DNA of 64,000 bases from Nonlabens sp. MB-3u-79 (GCF_002831625.1 NZ_CP025116.1:2347501-2411500); one strand, 5' to 3'. Shown: positions 44,372 through 53,387, numbered from the stretch's first letter. Notes: generated by a model not told the origin, from the sequence alone. A program made the numbers and translations.

Positions 44372-45595
44372 CTATACCGGTACCAATTCTTCCAGTTGAA
44401 TTTCACACTGTCCCTTTAATATATCCTTCATAGTTTCTCGTTCTCTTATCAAGTGGGATTTACCGTTGTACCAAAGAACCTCTGCAGGTCTGTAACGAGA
44501 ATTATAATTACTTGCCATAGAAAAACAATAAGCTCCTGCATTAGAGAAGGAAAGAATGTCTCCTTCTGTAATTTCTGATATTTGACGGTTGTTTGCAAAC
44601 GTATCTGTTTCACAAATATATCCTACGACACTATAAAACCTGTTCCTACCTTCTGGGTTAGATATATTATTGATGCCGTGGTACGAGCCGTACAACATAG
44701 GTCTTATCAAATGATTAAAACCAGAATCAATTCCAGCAAATACGGTAGAGGTGGTTTGTTTCACCACGTTTACCTGTGCCAGAAACTGTCCTGCCTCGCT
44801 AACTAAAAATTTCCCAGGTTCAAAAGCCATTGTAATATCACGACCATAATCTTCACAGAATTGGTTGAAACGTTCACTTAATTGCTCCCCTAAGTCTGCA
44901 ATATCTGTAGAGACGTCGCCTTCCTTATACGGGACTTTAAAACCACTACCGAAGTCAATAAACTCCAGGTCCTTAAACTTAGCAGCCGTTTCAAATAAAA
45001 TATCGGTCGCATAAAGGAATACACCAATGTCCAAAATGTCACTACCAGTATGCATGTGCACACCATTAACCGTCATTCCCGTGTTCTCTACAATACGCAA
45101 GATATGAGGAATTTGATGTATGGAAATTCCAAATTTACTATCGATATGTCCTACAGAAATATTTGCATTTCCACCAGCCATCACATGAGGATTGATTCTT
45201 ATGCAAACTGGTGTATTAGGATGCTTGGAGCCGAATTGCTCTAAAATAGAGAGGTTGTCTATATTGATTTGTACTCCTCTTGTGGCAACTTTCTCTATTT
45301 CCTCTAGGGATACACCATTAGGAGTAAAGATTATTTTCTTAGGATCAACGCCAGCAGCAAGACCTAATTCCACCTCTTGTAGACTCACGGTATCGAGTCC
45401 AGCGCCTAACTGTTTAAAAAGTTTCAAGATAGAGATGTTAGAAAGTGCTTTAACAGCGTAGTGAATTCTTAAGTTTTTCGCTTTCGCGAAAGCGGAAACC
45501 AAACGTTCATACTGAGCTACAATGACCTCTGCATCATAGACATAGACCGGGCTACCGTGCTCACGAGCTATGTTTAATAAATCTTGATTGTTCAT
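44372..45595 (-). CDS. lysA: Diaminopimelate decarboxylase
   Basis: PLP enzyme making L-lysine from meso-diaminopimelate; 407 residues. The PLP lysine is in HYAVKALSNISILK, followed by GLDTVSLQEVELGLAAG, the HTGSDI loop, and the C-terminal VGYICETDTFA block that completes the active site of the dimer. A palindrome copy encodes AFAKAKN just before the PLP lysine. Own promoter at 45613-45620. With dapB it shows lysine/DAP synthesis is retained. Confidence 0.96.
   Translation of the reverse strand: MNNQDLLNIAREHGSPVYVYDAEVIVAQYERLVSAFAKAKNLRIHYAVKALSNISILKLFKQLGAGLDTVSLQEVELGLAAGVDPKKIIFTPNGVSLEEIEKVATRGVQINIDNLSILEQFGSKHPNTPVCIRINPHVMAGGNANISVGHIDSKFGISIHQIPHILRIVENTGMTVNGVHMHTGSDILDIGVFLYATDILFETAAKFKDLEFIDFGSGFKVPYKEGDVSTDIADLGEQLSERFNQFCEDYGRDITMAFEPGKFLVSEAGQFLAQVNVVKQTTSTVFAGIDSGFNHLIRPMLYGSYHGINNISNPEGRNRFYSVVGYICETDTFANNRQISEITEGDILSFSNAGAYCFSMASNYNSRYRPAEVLWYNGKSHLIRERETMKDILKGQCEIQLEELVPV
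45479..45494. repeat. Iterated palindrome, copy 11
   Basis: Exact CGCTTTCGCGAAAGCG, followed by GAA, inside lysA near its N-terminus, read as AFAKA. Confidence 0.9.
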
Positions 45596-45612
45596 GATTA
45601 AAATTAAGCCTA

Positions 45613-45620
45613 CAAAAGTA
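45613..45620 (-). promoter_or_regulatory. lysA -7 box
   Basis: The minus strand reads TACTTTTG, 17 nt of leader before the ATG at 45595. Confidence 0.55.
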
Positions 45621-45756
45621 GTAGAGTAGCAGAATTAAACGTGAATAATATCATAAAATTTAATACTAAGTTTAAAGTCTACAGATGCTCCATATAATGT
45701 GCATAAAATAAGCATTCTTTTAGATAGAATAATTTCAAATTCAAAGTTCACTTTCT

Positions 45757-45764
45757 TACTTTTG
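45757..45764 (+). promoter_or_regulatory. sucC -7 box
   Basis: TACTTTTG, about 31 nt before the ATG at 45796. Confidence 0.55.
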
Positions 45765-45795
45765 CTGTACTTAAATTGAATCTTAAAGAACAATT

Positions 45796-46992
45796 ATGAA
45801 TCTTCACGAATATCAAGGTAAAGAAATACTCGCCAGCTATGGTGTTACCATACAAAGGGGTAAAGTTGCAACAACTTCAGAGGAAGCAGTAGCCGCTGCA
45901 AAAGCGCTTACCGAAGAAACTGGAACTGGATGGCATATCATTAAAGCACAGGTCCACGCTGGTGGTCGTGGTAAAGGTGGTGGTGTTAAACTTGCAAAAA
46001 GCCTTGATCAAGTAAAAGAAATTTCTGGACAGATTATAGGAATGGATCTTGTTACTCCTCAGACAAGTGCTGAAGGTAAGAGAGTACACCAAGTTCTTGT
46101 TGCAGAAGACGTATACGGCCCAGGAGAGGCAGAAATAGAAGAATTCTATATGTCGGTACTTCTAGATCGCGCACAAGGAAAAAACATGATCATGTATTCT
46201 ACAGAAGGTGGAATGGATATAGAAACTGTAGCTGAAGAAACACCACACTTGATTTTTACAGAAACGATACACCCATCTCATGGTCTTCAAGCTTTTCAAG
46301 CGAGACGCATTGCTTTCAATTTAGGATTAAGCGGTAAAGCTTTTAAAGAAATGACCAAGTTTGTCGACGCTTTATACAATGCTTATGTAGGATCTGACTC
46401 TGCTTTATTTGAAATCAATCCAGTCATTAAAGCTTCTAACAATACCATTATTGCAGTTGACTGTAAGATCACTCTTGATGAGAATGCATTGTTCCGTCAT
46501 AAAGATCTTGAGGCGTTGAGAGATATAAGAGAAGAAAACCCAACAGAAGTAGAAGCAAGAGCTGTAGGATTGAACTATGTAGATCTTGACGGTAACGTGG
46601 GTTGTATGGTAAATGGTGCTGGACTTGCGATGGCAACAATGGACCTGATCAAACAAGCTGGTGGGGAACCTGCAAATTTCCTAGATGTAGGAGGAACTGC
46701 AGACGCTAAACGTGTGGAAGAAGCCTTCCGTATTATTCTTAAAGATGATAAAGTAGAAGCTATTCTTGTAAACATATTTGGTGGTATCGTAAGATGTGAT
46801 CGTGTAGCACAAGGTATAGTAGACGCTTATAAAAATATGGGGGATGCTATAAATGTGCCTATTATCGTAAGACTTCAAGGTACAAACGCAGAAATTGCTA
46901 AGGAACTCATCGATAGCTCTGGACTAGATGTTCAAAGTGCTATTGAGTTTCAGGAAGCAGCTGATAAAGTACAAGCGGTTTTAAATAAGTAA
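45796..46992 (+). CDS. sucC: Succinyl-CoA ligase (ADP-forming) beta subunit
   Basis: TCA-cycle enzyme subunit, 398 residues. ATP-grasp start NLHEYQGKEILASYGV, HAGGRGKGGGVKLAKS loop, LFEINPVI, and the C-terminal ligase domain NGAGLAMATMD, GGTADAKRVEEAF, VNIFGGIVRCDRVAQGI. The alpha subunit gene sucD starts at 63640, almost 17 kb away, so the two subunits are not in one operon. Ends at a strong terminator. Confidence 0.97.
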   Translation: MNLHEYQGKEILASYGVTIQRGKVATTSEEAVAAAKALTEETGTGWHIIKAQVHAGGRGKGGGVKLAKSLDQVKEISGQIIGMDLVTPQTSAEGKRVHQVLVAEDVYGPGEAEIEEFYMSVLLDRAQGKNMIMYSTEGGMDIETVAEETPHLIFTETIHPSHGLQAFQARRIAFNLGLSGKAFKEMTKFVDALYNAYVGSDSALFEINPVIKASNNTIIAVDCKITLDENALFRHKDLEALRDIREENPTEVEARAVGLNYVDLDGNVGCMVNGAGLAMATMDLIKQAGGEPANFLDVGGTADAKRVEEAFRIILKDDKVEAILVNIFGGIVRCDRVAQGIVDAYKNMGDAINVPIIVRLQGTNAEIAKELIDSSGLDVQSAIEFQEAADKVQAVLNK

Positions 46993-47013
46993 AACCAAAC
47001 AAAATATAGAATC

Positions 47014-47051
47014 AAAAATCCCCTTAAAGCTATGGCTTTAAGGGGATTTTT
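47014..47051. terminator. Terminator after sucC
   Basis: A 17-bp perfect stem (AAAAATCCCC, TTAAAGC and complement) with a TATG loop and T run. Confidence 0.88.
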
Positions 47052-47090
47052 TTTAACAACACATTTCTTAAATAAAGGAGAGCGTCTTTT

Positions 47091-47330
47091 TTACTCCATC
47101 CCGTCGTCATGCTTTCTATTTTTTAAAGCTCTTTTTGACATGTAATTAATTATGATAGCAGTAGGTAAAACTGGTAAAACTACAAATAACACTATTTTTA
47201 AAAATCCCATCATCTTAAAGTATTCTAATTGAAAATTGATATCACTTAAATAAAATAACGCTGCCAAAAAAAATATAACAGGAATGATGACTTTAGCCAC
47301 CTTGATATTGATATTTTTCATTATTTTCAA
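47091..47330 (-). CDS. Small two-segment membrane protein
   Basis: 79 residues with two hydrophobic segments (about 13-30, VIIPVIFFLAALFYLSDI, and 43-62, FLKIVLFVVLPVLPTAIIIN) and a basic tail (MSKRALKNRKHD). No family recognised. Located between convergent sucC and the 101-residue acidic protein gene. Confidence 0.6.
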   Translation of the reverse strand: MKIMKNINIKVAKVIIPVIFFLAALFYLSDINFQLEYFKMMGFLKIVLFVVLPVLPTAIIINYMSKRALKNRKHDDGME

Positions 47331-47404
47331 ATTGTTGCATATGGAGACGTCTCACTAGGTTTTAAATAATACAACGTCTGAGCATAGGCAAAAACAGACC
47401 TGGT

Positions 47405-47710
47405 TTAATCTTCTTCTTCAGCCTTCTTCAAATCATCTACGGTAATTTCTGGAAGTGCTTCTGGATTGTCCATTTCTTTTTCAGAATAATCGTCTTCATC
47501 AAAGGATTCCATTTGCATAGAAAGACGCTTAGAAATCTTTACTAGGTACTTTGTATCTTTAGTAATAATTTCTACAGCTTCTATGGTTTCATACTTATGA
47601 TTTTTAAAAGTAATCACGTCATCATCCCCATATCCATCAGGAAATTTTTCTACTAGCATAGCCAATACTTCTGGCGTAAGTTTTTTGTAATCAACAATAA
47701 CATTTCTCAT
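47405..47710 (-). CDS. Small acidic protein, unknown function
   Basis: 101 residues: a compact N-terminal part (MRNVIVDYKKLTPEVLAMLV, FPDGYGDDDVITFKNHKYET) and a strongly acidic C-terminal tail (ESFDEDDYSEKEMDNPEA, ending KKAEEED). No enzyme motif. It follows aroB on the same strand after 78 bp and may be co-transcribed. Confidence 0.75.
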   Translation of the reverse strand: MRNVIVDYKKLTPEVLAMLVEKFPDGYGDDDVITFKNHKYETIEAVEIITKDTKYLVKISKRLSMQMESFDEDDYSEKEMDNPEALPEITVDDLKKAEEED

Positions 47711-47788
47711 ATCAAGATCGTTTGGGGCGTACCGAAAATATATTATTTATTACAATTTACAAAACTATATTTTGAAGCAATTTAAATT

Positions 47789-48853
47789 TTAAAGTAGAGA
47801 AAAGCTTTTGATGACATCTTCAACGGGTACGGTCTGGTCTGTAACAAAAGAGCCTATAGATTCCAATAAAACAAATCTGATCTCTCCATTCACATTCTTT
47901 TTATCGTGTGTCATCAATTCTAGCATTTGTTCAATTTCAGATGATGTAAAGGCTAATTTCAATCCTATTTGCTGGTACCAAGAAGCTATTTCATCAAAAT
48001 CTTTTCTATCCAGTCCGGTATGTAGGTGGCTTAAATAAGATTCTAAATAAAGACCTGCAGCAATTGCTTCTCCATGCAATAGTGATTCCTGATGCTCATT
48101 AGATAAACAAAAGGACTCTATGGCATGACCTATGGTATGACCGTAATTCAACGATTTACGAGGCCCTTTTTCAAAAGGATCACTGTTTACTACTTTGTTT
48201 TTAATCACTGCGCTTTGATATATAAGGCTTTCAAAGGTTTCAGAATAATAATCATCACCTATTTGAAGCATATGATTCCAGTACGTACGATCTACAATAA
48301 GACCGTGTTTAAACATTTCTATAGAACCGTTAAGCAATTGTCTTTTTTCTAGTGATGCTAAGTAGGATGTGTCTATTAAGGTCATTTCTGGTGGGACAAT
48401 AACACCTATTTGATTTTTTAGAGGCCCTATATCAACACCATTTTTACCACCTATAGCGGCATCTACCATACCTAAAACGGTAGTTGGAATGTGAATGAAC
48501 GAGATGCCTCTTTTAATGGTAGAAGCGATAAAACCGCCTAAATCTGTAATAACGCCACCGCCAAGATTAATCATTAAACTATTGCGATCGCAGCCTAATT
48601 CAATCATCGCACTCCACACGCCACTGCATGTTTCTATGTTTTTGTGTTCTTCTCCTGGCTCTACTTCAATGATTTCAATACGAGCTTCTGTTTCTATATG
48701 CGGCAGGAGAACGGGATAACAATGTTCCATGGTATTTTCATCTACAAGTATGAAAATGCAGCTTGGGTTTTTAGAAGCGATAAAATTATTGAGATTCAGG
48801 TAAGTTTCTTCTTGGAAATGTATGCTGTATTTGGAATTTAGAATGGACTTCAT
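47789..48853 (-). CDS. aroB: 3-dehydroquinate synthase
   Basis: Second shikimate-pathway step, DAHP to 3-dehydroquinate, using NAD+ and a divalent metal. 354 residues. NAD-binding GGGVITDLGGFIASTIKRG, IPTTVLGMVDAAIGGKNGVD, SLNYGHTIGHAIES with metal-binding His, and HGEAIAAGLYLES. Works upstream of AroC (6861-7925). A palindrome copy lies 34 bp before its start. Confidence 0.96.
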   Translation of the reverse strand: MKSILNSKYSIHFQEETYLNLNNFIASKNPSCIFILVDENTMEHCYPVLLPHIETEARIEIIEVEPGEEHKNIETCSGVWSAMIELGCDRNSLMINLGGGVITDLGGFIASTIKRGISFIHIPTTVLGMVDAAIGGKNGVDIGPLKNQIGVIVPPEMTLIDTSYLASLEKRQLLNGSIEMFKHGLIVDRTYWNHMLQIGDDYYSETFESLIYQSAVIKNKVVNSDPFEKGPRKSLNYGHTIGHAIESFCLSNEHQESLLHGEAIAAGLYLESYLSHLHTGLDRKDFDEIASWYQQIGLKLAFTSSEIEQMLELMTHDKKNVNGEIRFVLLESIGSFVTDQTVPVEDVIKSFSLL

Positions 48854-48886
48854 TAAAAAATAGAGTTATAAGTTTGATGCTAATCA

Positions 48887-48902
48887 CGCTTTCGCGAAAG
48901 CG
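48887..48902. repeat. Iterated palindrome, copy 12
   Basis: Exact CGCTTTCGCGAAAGCG between the divergent aroB and proline dehydrogenase genes. Confidence 0.9.
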
Positions 48903-48982
48903 AGAACATCACAGGCTTTTAATACATGTTATGTTTTATCAAAAGTAGCGTCTATAAGATTAAATAAATCCAATTTCGCAAT

Positions 48983-48990
48983 TATATTTG
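48983..48990 (+). promoter_or_regulatory. Proline dehydrogenase -7 box, start-codon proximal
   Basis: TATATTTG with four bases to the ATG at 48995; predicts a leaderless mRNA. Confidence 0.55.
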
Positions 48991-48994
48991 TACC

Positions 48995-50164
48995 ATGAAC
49001 GAGAACCCTTTTAATAATACCGCAAATGCATTTTCTTTAAGGTCTGATAAGGAACTTAAGAAGGCACATTTTATATTTACTTCAATGTCTAAGCCATGGC
49101 TTGTCAACTTGGGTTCTAAGGCTACCATGTTTGCCTTAAACTGGCGCCTACCTGTAAAAGGGATCATTGAAGATACCGTTTTTCAACAGTTTTGTGGTGG
49201 TACAACAGATGAAGAGTGTATGCCGCTGGTAGAAAAAATGTATGAAAAAGGAGTGAGTTCTATACTAGATTACTCGGTAGAAGGTAAGGAAAACGAAGCT
49301 GATTTTGATGCTGTAGTAGGGAAGAAGTTAACCCTGATTCATATGGCTAGTGCTAATAATGCATTGCCTTTTGAAGTGGTTAAGCCCACCGCTATAGGTC
49401 GTTTTTATATTTGGCAAAAAATTTCTGAAAAGAAAACATTAACTGTTCCAGAAGAACTGGAGTGGGAACGTATTTACAACAGAGTAGATTTGCTTTGTAA
49501 GACAGCTGTGGATAATGATATCGCTTTGCTTTTTGATGGTGAAGAAACTTGGATGCAGGACGCTGCAGATGATCTAATTGGAGAGATGATGCAAAAGTAC
49601 AATCATGGTAAAGCATACATATATAATACCGTGCAGTGTTATCGTCACGACAGGCTTGATTACATCATGGAGCTTTATGAAGATGCAAAAGCAAATGATT
49701 ATATCATAGGGGCAAAAATTGTTAGAGGCGCCTACATGGAAAAGGAACGCGAGCGGGCAAAAAACTATAATTATCCAAGCCCTATTTGTGTAGATAAAGC
49801 TGCTACAGATGTCATGTATAATAACGTTATGCACTATATTCTAGACAGATTAGACACCATAAAACTTTGTATAGGAACTCATAACGAAGAAAGTACTCTA
49901 GATGCTATGCGAGTTTTATCAGAGAAGGAAATAGAGCCTAATACAAATGATGTATGGTTCGGCCAGCTGTACGGTATGAGTGATAATCTTACTTTTAATC
50001 TTGCTGCCTTGGGGCACAACACTTTTAAGATATTGCCATTTGGCCCTATTGAAGATGTGATGCCTTATCTTATAAGAAGAGCGCAGGAAAACACGTCTGT
50101 GGCTGGTCAAACAGGAAGGGAACTCACTCTTATCAGGCAAGAAATGAAAAGAAGAGGGATTTAA
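48995..50164 (+). CDS. Proline dehydrogenase (monofunctional)
   Basis: FAD-dependent oxidation of proline to pyrroline-5-carboxylate. 389 residues, so the domain stands alone rather than in a long PutA fusion. TIM-barrel signatures: LLFDGEETWMQDAADDL, YNTVQCYRHDRLDYI, AKIVRGAYMEKERERAKNYN, FGQLYGMSDNLTFNL and LPFGPIEDVMPYLIRRAQEN. Convergent with the DUF4258-like gene. Confidence 0.94.
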   Translation: MNENPFNNTANAFSLRSDKELKKAHFIFTSMSKPWLVNLGSKATMFALNWRLPVKGIIEDTVFQQFCGGTTDEECMPLVEKMYEKGVSSILDYSVEGKENEADFDAVVGKKLTLIHMASANNALPFEVVKPTAIGRFYIWQKISEKKTLTVPEELEWERIYNRVDLLCKTAVDNDIALLFDGEETWMQDAADDLIGEMMQKYNHGKAYIYNTVQCYRHDRLDYIMELYEDAKANDYIIGAKIVRGAYMEKERERAKNYNYPSPICVDKAATDVMYNNVMHYILDRLDTIKLCIGTHNEESTLDAMRVLSEKEIEPNTNDVWFGQLYGMSDNLTFNLAALGHNTFKILPFGPIEDVMPYLIRRAQENTSVAGQTGRELTLIRQEMKRRGI

Positions 50165-50167
50165 TTG

Positions 50168-50542
50168 CTACTGGCTTAGTACTTTTTCTACTCTAGTAAA
50201 GCGATCACAATTTCTGACCCATAAACTGGTGTTAACCAGTTCTTCTCTTCCAGAGATGTGGTAAAAATTACAAGGAATAGTATCGGTGTTGGATTTTGTA
50301 AAATCGACCTTACCGTATTTAAGAATGAGTTGAATGTCTAGGGTGTCGATTTCGCTTTGTTGCAGCATGCTGCGTACTTCAGGAGAAAATCTCACATAGT
50401 TTTTTCTAGCTATATCGTTAAGTACACGATCTTCTGGTAACCAAGTACATTGTGTTCTCTTTCCGGTAAGAAAAAAGATAAGAAACACAATACCTATAGC
50501 AAAGCCGCCACCATAAAAACCTAATCGTTTTATAAAATTCAT
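50168..50542 (-). CDS. DUF4258-like membrane-anchored protein
   Basis: 124 residues: N-terminal membrane segment (LGFYGGGFAIGIVFLIFFLT), then a small domain (TQCTWLPEDRVLNDIARKN, DIQLILKYGKVDFTKSNTD, NCDRFTRVEKVLS) resembling DUF4258. Function unknown. It starts 6 bp after ald ends on the same strand, so the pair is probably an operon. Confidence 0.78.
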   Translation of the reverse strand: MNFIKRLGFYGGGFAIGIVFLIFFLTGKRTQCTWLPEDRVLNDIARKNYVRFSPEVRSMLQQSEIDTLDIQLILKYGKVDFTKSNTDTIPCNFYHISGREELVNTSLWVRNCDRFTRVEKVLSQ

Positions 50543-50548
50543 ACTTTT

Positions 50549-51748
50549 TTAAAAGATGAGCAAATTTACGTCGCTGTAAGGTAAATTATACCATTCACCT
50601 ACCGATTTATTAGTCACAATACCATGATAAAGATAAATCCCACACTTTAAACCCTTATCCATGCGTATGGCATGCTCTATACCACCGTCGTTTGCTATAT
50701 TTAATATGTAAGGAGTAAAAATATTGCTTAAAGCTACACTGGCTGTTTTTGAATACCGAGCGGGGATGTTAGGTACGCAGTAATGAGTAATACCTAGTTT
50801 GGTATAAGTAGGCTGGTCGTGACTGGTGATCTCACTAGTTTCAAAACAGCCACCCATGTCTATACTGACATCTATAATTACAGATCCTTTTTTCATGTTC
50901 TCTACCATAGTTTGAGAAACCACGACAGGTGTTCTGTTTTCGCCTGTTAGCGCTCCTATTACCACGTCACAACGTCTTAGGGCTTTGGAGAGGTACTTAG
51001 GCTGTATGGTGGAAGTGAATAATTGCTGACTCACATTATTCTGCACATTTCGCAATTTTGAAATAGAATTATCAAAAATTTTAACGCTAGCACCTAATCC
51101 TAAAGCGGTTCTCGCTGCAAATTCGCCCACAATTCCAGCACCTAAAATAACAACATCTACGGGAGGCACCCCTGTTATATTGCCAAAGAGGTGTCCTGTT
51201 CTGTTTTCTCCATTAGATAACAGTTCGGCAGCGATAAGGATAGAGGCTACTCCAGAAATTTCACTCAATGCATTTACAGCAGTAAACCTTCCTTCGTCAT
51301 CTGTGATGAATTCATAAGCAAGCGCAGTAATTTTCTTTTCAGCTAGTTTATTGAAATAATTTTGATCTCTAGTTTTTAACTGCAAAGCAGATATTAAAAC
51401 CGATTGTGGCTTAATCATCTTGATTTCTTCTAAAGAAGGTGGTGCCACTTTAAGAATGGTGGGGCAAGAGAATATTTTTGCAGTATCAGTAGTCAACTCT
51501 GCTCCGGCATTGTTATAATCTTGATCTGAAAAATTGCTAGCTAGCCCAGCTCCTTTTTCTATTAAAATACGATGACCATGAGCACATACTGCGGCAACAG
51601 CATCTGGAGTTAAACAAATGCGTTTTTCTTGATGTTGAGTCTCCTTGGGGATTCCGATAAACAACTCCTTCTTGGTTCTTGTAATTTCAAGACGTTCCTC
51701 TTGAGGGATTAACTGATCTTTGGTAAAAGGAGTGGAGTAAGAGGACAT
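50549..51748 (-). CDS. ald: Alanine dehydrogenase
   Basis: 399 residues; reversible NAD-dependent deamination of L-alanine to pyruvate. N-terminal FIGIPKETQHQEKRICLTPD, LISALQLKTRDQNYF, Rossmann loop VVILGAGIVGEFAARTALGL, and GSVIIDVSIDMGGCFETSEI. The family includes saccharopine- and transhydrogenase-like members; the sequence reads as the alanine dehydrogenase branch, though it is slightly diverged. Followed closely by the DUF4258-like gene. Confidence 0.88.
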   Translation of the reverse strand: MSSYSTPFTKDQLIPQEERLEITRTKKELFIGIPKETQHQEKRICLTPDAVAAVCAHGHRILIEKGAGLASNFSDQDYNNAGAELTTDTAKIFSCPTILKVAPPSLEEIKMIKPQSVLISALQLKTRDQNYFNKLAEKKITALAYEFITDDEGRFTAVNALSEISGVASILIAAELLSNGENRTGHLFGNITGVPPVDVVILGAGIVGEFAARTALGLGASVKIFDNSISKLRNVQNNVSQQLFTSTIQPKYLSKALRRCDVVIGALTGENRTPVVVSQTMVENMKKGSVIIDVSIDMGGCFETSEITSHDQPTYTKLGITHYCVPNIPARYSKTASVALSNIFTPYILNIANDGGIEHAIRMDKGLKCGIYLYHGIVTNKSVGEWYNLPYSDVNLLIF

Positions 51749-51785
51749 TCAGCTAAAGCATTTATGAATTATATATTGGGATCAA

Positions 51786-52277
51786 TTATTTGAACCAGCG
51801 ATCACTAGGTTTCTTTATTCCATCTTCAATCTCACTGATATCGATACCGTGGATTTTATCAAAAATTTTGATTCTAGCAAGATAGGAAAGAGATAAGGAG
51901 ATTATTACAACAGGAACAATAAAATACAATTCACCTGAATCAATATAAGTTGTAGAAAAATCAAAAAGATTATAAAGTTGAAAGGAGTATAAACTGATAG
52001 GTATAATTATAGTGTGGTACCACCAATGTTTACAAGTGAAAAACCAAATGAGTAGCAATAATAAAGGAACTAGTTTTTGAATTAATATCCATGAGGCCAT
52101 TATACGATTACCGTCAAAGGATATAGATAAAGACTTAAACATCGAGGTTTCCCATAACCAGTTGGGCAATGCTTCATAATAATAGAAAGCGTATGGTATT
52201 ATAGCCATAATAACAGCAATAGCGCTTCCTATAGCGATATTGTGTTTACCTTGACTTGACTTATTTTGGGTGCCCAT
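51786..52277 (-). CDS. Four-segment membrane protein of unknown function
   Basis: 163 residues with four hydrophobic segments: about 14-31 (IAIGSAIAVIMAIIPYAFYY), 60-82 (ILIQKLVPLLLLLIWFFT), 86-104 (WYHTIIIPISLYSFQLYN), 116-134 (LYFIVPVVIISLSLSYLA), and a short polar tail. I do not recognise the family. It is the first gene downstream of the peptide array on the same strand, but a terminator lies between them. A role as immunity or transport partner is only a positional guess. Confidence 0.7.
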   Translation of the reverse strand: MGTQNKSSQGKHNIAIGSAIAVIMAIIPYAFYYYEALPNWLWETSMFKSLSISFDGNRIMASWILIQKLVPLLLLLIWFFTCKHWWYHTIIIPISLYSFQLYNLFDFSTTYIDSGELYFIVPVVIISLSLSYLARIKIFDKIHGIDISEIEDGIKKPSDRWFK

Positions 52278-52291
52278 ATAAATTTAAAATT

Positions 52292-52327
52292 AAAAAGCTC
52301 GCTGAAAGTAAATGTAGTGAGCTTTTT
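52292..52327 (-). terminator. Terminator ending the peptide array
   Basis: A 12-bp stem (AAAAAGCTCGCT with AGTGAGCTTTTT, one G-U) reads on the minus strand into a T-rich run, 21 bp past the decayed array copy and 15 bp before the membrane protein start. Confidence 0.75.
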
Positions 52328-52347
52328 ATATAAAATCAAATAAAATC

Positions 52348-52499
52348 TTATCCAGTTACCAGCGGCTTGAATTTAGCGAATAACTTTTCTCCATTTTACT
52401 TGTTTTTTTTTTCTTAATTTCTTGAGGTTGAAACCGAACGGTGGCTCCAGCCATGGATACGCTAAAAATAATAGTGTCTTATAGAGACTGGTTATTCAT
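52348..52499 (-). pseudogene. Array copy 0: decayed peptide gene
   Basis: Aligns to the array unit but is 10 bp shorter. The start ATG (52499) is followed by a stop at codon 7, a deletion in the signal-peptide region, and a frame change near the end. Residual pieces read FSVSMAGATVRFQPQEIKK and, after the shift, FAKFKPLVTG. It is the copy farthest from the promoter. Its 48-bp spacer to copy 1 matches the others in length but not exactly in sequence. Confidence 0.88.
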
Positions 52500-52547
52500 C
52501 GCATAAGAGATGAACGAGTTGTCGAGTAATGATTTTTATTAATGATC

Positions 52548-52709
52548 TTATCCAGTAACTGGTGGCTTGAATTGTGCAAGAAGGCACTTTTCGATTTTAC
52601 TTGTTTTTGTTTCTTTAGTTTCTTGAGGTTGAAACTGAACGGCAGCTCCAGCAATGGATACGCTAAAAACGGCTAAAAGGGCTAGTGCTTTAAGAGACTT
52701 GTTTTTCAT
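52548..52709 (-). CDS. Array peptide copy 1 (53 aa, secreted, unknown)
   Basis: The protein common to copies 1-11 has 53 residues. Signal peptide MKNKSLKALALLAVFSVSIA with a likely signal peptidase I site after GA at about residue 22. The mature part of about 31 residues starts AVQFQPQETKE, continues with TKTSKIEK, and ends KCLLAQFKPPVTG. It has one cysteine, net positive charge (5 K against 3 E) and a Pro-Pro near the C-terminus. It has no lipobox, no double-glycine leader and no T9SS domain. Function unknown: signalling peptide, toxin/bacteriocin or structural peptide are all open. This copy has codon variant CTT for the second Leu block (haplotype A). Confidence 0.88.
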   Translation of the reverse strand: MKNKSLKALALLAVFSVSIAGAAVQFQPQETKETKTSKIEKCLLAQFKPPVTG

Positions 52710-52757
52710 AATATGGTATTTAGATGAGTTGATGAGTAATGAGTTTTATTAATGATC

Positions 52758-52919
52758 TTATCCAGTAACTGGTGGCTTGAATTGTGCAAGCAGGCACTTT
52801 TCGATTTTACTTGTTTTTGTTTCTTTAGTTTCTTGAGGTTGAAACTGAACGGCAGCTCCAGCAATGGATACGCTAAAAACGGCTAAAAGGGCTAGTGCTT
52901 TAAGAGACTTGTTTTTCAT
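52758..52919 (-). CDS. Array peptide copy 2
   Basis: Protein identical to copy 1. Haplotype C: the Leu after Cys is CTG and the following Ala GCA. Confidence 0.88.
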   Translation of the reverse strand: MKNKSLKALALLAVFSVSIAGAAVQFQPQETKETKTSKIEKCLLAQFKPPVTG

Positions 52920-52967
52920 AATATGGTATTTAGATGAGTTGATGAGTAATGAGTTTTATTAATGATC

Positions 52968-53129
52968 TTATCCAGTAACTGGTGGCTTGAATTGTGCAAG
53001 CAGGCACTTTTCGATTTTACTTGTTTTTGTTTCTTTAGTTTCTTGAGGTTGAAACTGAACGGCAGCTCCAGCAATGGATACGCTAAAAACGGCTAAAAGG
53101 GCTAGTGCTTTAAGAGACTTGTTTTTCAT
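52968..53129 (-). CDS. Array peptide copy 3
   Basis: Protein identical to copy 1. Haplotype C (CTG, GCA). Confidence 0.88.
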   Translation of the reverse strand: MKNKSLKALALLAVFSVSIAGAAVQFQPQETKETKTSKIEKCLLAQFKPPVTG

Positions 53130-53177
53130 AATATGGTATTTAGATGAGTTGATGAGTAATGAGTTTTATTAATGATC

Positions 53178-53339
53178 TTATCCAGTAACTGGTGGCTTGA
53201 ATTGCGCAAGTAGGCACTTTTCGATTTTACTTGTTTTTGTTTCTTTAGTTTCTTGAGGTTGAAACTGAACGGCAGCTCCAGCAATGGATACGCTAAAAAC
53301 GGCTAAAAGGGCTAGTGCTTTAAGAGACTTGTTTTTCAT
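53178..53339 (-). CDS. Array peptide copy 4
   Basis: Protein identical to copy 1. Haplotype T: Leu CTA together with Ala GCG, two linked silent changes. Confidence 0.88.
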   Translation of the reverse strand: MKNKSLKALALLAVFSVSIAGAAVQFQPQETKETKTSKIEKCLLAQFKPPVTG

Positions 53340-53387
53340 AATATGGTATTTAGATGAGTTGATGAGTAATGAGTTTTATTAATGATC

